From Gemmatimonadaceae bacterium (GTDB lineage: Bacteria; Gemmatimonadota; Gemmatimonadetes; Gemmatimonadales; Gemmatimonadaceae), in the NCBI GenBank assembly GCA_035606695.1, contig DATNEW010000031.1, positions 1-64,000 on the forward strand: 64,000 nucleotides of DNA, in the 5' to 3' direction. Shown in pieces: positions 62,520-64,000 of this stretch (position 1 is its first letter; each line of letters starts with the position of its first letter). The translations under genes were made by a program, and so were the position numbers. Under the pieces are notes generated by a model that was not told the DNA's origin, made no database searches, and saw only the letters and a program-made list of their open reading frames with translations.

Positions 62520-63377
62520 ATGCGCAGTGTGTTCGTGCTGCTGTTGTCCGCCGCCACGCTCGGCGCGCAGGAGATTCCGCGCGCGATCTCCACCGATCCC
62601 GTGCACGACAAGCAGCATCCCGCGCGCATGGAGGTGTTGCACGTTCCGTCGGGCGGTGTGGAGATCAACGGCGTCGCGTATCTCGCGGCGGGCGCCGGCG
62701 CGCATCCCACGCTCGTCCTCGCGCACGGACTGCCGGGCAACGAGAAAAATCTCGACCTCGCGCAGGCGGTGCGGCGTGCCGGATGGAACGCGATCACGTT
62801 CAACTATCGCGGCTCGTGGGGAAGTCCCGGCTCGTTTCGGTTCGCGCAGACGTTCGAGGACATGAACGCGGTGCTCGCCTTCGTTCGCGATCCGGCGAAC
62901 GCGCGAAAGCTCGGCATCGATACGAGGCGGCTGGTGATCGCGGGCCACAGCATGGGTGGGATGGTCACCGTGCACACCGCGGCGCACGACCGCGGCTTGA
63001 AAGGCGCGATACTCATTTCCGCCGCCGACATGGGCCGGGCCGATCAGCAGCCTCGCGACTCCGTGATCAAGCACATGGAAGGGGACATGGAGACGCTGGC
63101 CGGCACGACGCCAACGCAGATGGCCGATGAGATGCGCGCGAACGGGGCCTCGTGGCGATTCGCGCGAGCGGCGAATGGCCTGGCGCATGTGCCGCTGCTG
63201 GTCCTGACGTCGGATGATGGACTGGCCCCGGCGAACGACTCGCTCGTCGCGGCGGTGCGCGCCGCGGGCAATAAACGGGTGACGACGCTGCATGTCGCGA
63301 CCGACCATTCGTGGTCGGATCGGCGCATTGCGCTCGAGGCCGCCGTGGTTCGCTGGCTGGACGCGCTGCCGCACTGA
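62520..63377 (+). CDS. exported alpha/beta hydrolase
   Basis: A 285-residue protein with a signal peptide ending ATLGAQE (about 17). The alpha/beta-hydrolase core shows the oxyanion segment LVLAHGLPGNEKN, nucleophile Ser in VIAGHSMGGMVTVH, acid region LTSDDGLAPAND and His in ATDHSWSDRR. It is probably a periplasmic esterase or lipase-like enzyme; the substrate is not evident. ATG 62520 is used; GTG 62511, which overlaps the previous stop (GTGA), is also possible and would add 3 residues. It follows the His-rich protein in the same unit. Confidence 0.87.
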   Translation: MRSVFVLLLSAATLGAQEIPRAISTDPVHDKQHPARMEVLHVPSGGVEINGVAYLAAGAGAHPTLVLAHGLPGNEKNLDLAQAVRRAGWNAITFNYRGSWGSPGSFRFAQTFEDMNAVLAFVRDPANARKLGIDTRRLVIAGHSMGGMVTVHTAAHDRGLKGAILISAADMGRADQQPRDSVIKHMEGDMETLAGTTPTQMADEMRANGASWRFARAANGLAHVPLLVLTSDDGLAPANDSLVAAVRAAGNKRVTTLHVATDHSWSDRRIALEAAVVRWLDALPH

Positions 63378-63715
63378 GCGGCGTTCGGGCGTTCACCTCG
63401 CCAAAAAAAGTCAATAGTCGCGCTCGGTTCCTAATTCCGGGATGGCTCGTCTAGAACTGGGAGACGGGCGTTTCCGGCGTCTTCAGTGGCGGCGAAACAG
63501 GGCTTTGCAGTATGGCAGCACTATGACGCCATTATTTCGCAGAACAAAGAAGCGAGACCAGCCGTAAAATATTGTCATATAAGGGTTTACCTCGTGTCTT
63601 CGATCGATTAGATTCACTGATCCAAGACAACGAATGGATCATTCGACGGGGGAGCCAGTATACCCTCGTAAGACATCGCGCGCTCTCATCGCTGCGCCTG
63701 CGCCAGGAGGCCCAA
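63378..63715 (+). other. 338-bp non-coding gap, AT-richer, no gene seen
   Basis: No convincing ORF, tRNA or known riboswitch was recognised here. The region is AT-richer than its surroundings, especially 63530-63630, and contains TATAAG at 63578-63583 as a possible -10 box without a clear -35. CAGGAGG at 63702-63708 is the ribosome site of the next gene. It probably holds the promoter and a long leader for that gene. Confidence 0.5.
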
Positions 63716-64000
63716 ATGGCACGACGCAAACTGTTTTCGAATCTGCTCATCGGTAGCACCGCCGTGCTCTTCGGCGGCGCCAAGCTCATCCCTGGTGCCG
63801 ACCACTCGGGCCCGGTGCTCACGGCCGCGACGGCCATCGTTACGGGTAAGCCCGCGACGACCTCGGCCGCGCCCGCTTCGCCGGCGAGCTCGCTCGCGAT
63901 GGAGACGGAGACCGCGCTGAACCTGCTGTCGCCGCTCGTGCCCAAGCTCAGCAGTCCGTCGGCGCTCCAGGATGCGTTCAAGGCCTACTTCGCCTACCGC
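63716..64000 (+). CDS. exported protein, 3' end outside window (possibly murein L,D-transpeptidase-like)
   Basis: The first 95 residues are visible from ATG 63716, with a strong CAGGAGG ribosome site. MARRKLFSNLLIGSTAVLFGG is a signal peptide or membrane anchor, seen with its basic start; an Ala/Pro/Ser-rich linker follows (TTSAAPASPASS), then a helix SALQDAFKAYFAYR. The last part resembles the lead-in to murein L,D-transpeptidase catalytic-domain proteins, but the catalytic Cys region is beyond the window. The function is only a suggestion. Confidence 0.6.
   Translation, partial: MARRKLFSNLLIGSTAVLFGGAKLIPGADHSGPVLTAATAIVTGKPATTSAAPASPASSLAMETETALNLLSPLVPKLSSPSALQDAFKAYFAYR

Noticed and set aside
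60711-63377. Single 888-codon open frame covering methyltransferase to hydrolase
   Set aside because: Only its first 45 codons after 60792 and its last 286 codons are real protein; the middle is the wrong frame of the broken methyltransferase and of the His-rich protein gene.

Overview
The window is GC-rich, densely coded, free of rRNA and tRNA genes, and looks like chromosomal core and accessory DNA of a soil-type Gram-negative bacterium. The best guess is Gemmatimonadota (Gemmatimonas/Gemmatirosa-like), with Acidobacteriota as the alternative. The reasons are two orphan MacB/FtsX permeases of the duplicated (ADOP) type without an ATPase gene, many short lipoproteins with Thr/Ser-rich bodies, an ECF42-type sigma factor with a DGPF (YCII-like) protein, an Oar-like TonB receptor, and CHASE3 and MEDS histidine kinases. 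This placement is inference from gene content; no rRNA gene is present to confirm it.

Layout. 1-4.9 kb: end of a sulfatase, an octaheme-type cytochrome c with TPRs, an endonuclease III relative, a truncated haemoglobin and two small related proteins. 4.98-8.6 kb: a three-gene molybdenum hydroxylase operon (2Fe-2S, FAD/4Fe-4S and Mo subunits, PaoABC order). 8.6-15.3 kb, all minus strand: a four-helix membrane protein with a Rieske protein, an ECF sigma factor with SRPBCC and DoxX genes, an ADOP permease and the DGPF protein. 15.4-19.6 kb: cell-envelope genes (lytic transglycosylase, VanX-type dipeptidase, DUF3618) and a luciferase-like oxidoreductase. 19.6-29.8 kb: tandem lipoproteins, MATE exporter, WrbA, M19 dipeptidase, a sigma-54 activator coupled to a TPR protein, and a glycosyltransferase.

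29.8-48 kb: Tex, DUF2339, DinB, a large TonB-type receptor with an unusual C-terminal tail, glnS, a TraB-like protein, the DUF969/DUF979/DUF2891 operon, Sco1, a DUF1611 (DgcN-like) protein and a MEDS kinase. 48-64 kb: a cyanophycinase-like protein fused to a degenerate beta-lactamase-like domain, a CHASE3 kinase, a duplicated-motif DUF3761 protein, a stress membrane operon with a membrane-bound LuxR-type regulator, a second ADOP permease, a YgiB/YgiC pair, a Spy-like protein, and a run of secreted proteins to the window edge. Two genes (an alpha/beta hydrolase near 53.3 kb and a methyltransferase near 60.8 kb) are broken by internal deletion plus frameshift.

Non-coding structure. Five intergenic elements share TGTCATCC...GGATGAC ends and form long palindromes. 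A separate 86-bp nested inverted repeat lies at 59995-60080, and several sharp hairpins flank regulatory genes. No CRISPR array, insertion sequence, prophage or integron was seen. I see no single convincing new system. The most unusual pieces are the S51/pseudo-beta-lactamase fusion, the TonB receptor with LTXXQ tail, the DUF969/979/2891 operon, the endonuclease III homologue that has lost its lyase lysine, and the 21-codon ORF coupled to the sigma factor gene.
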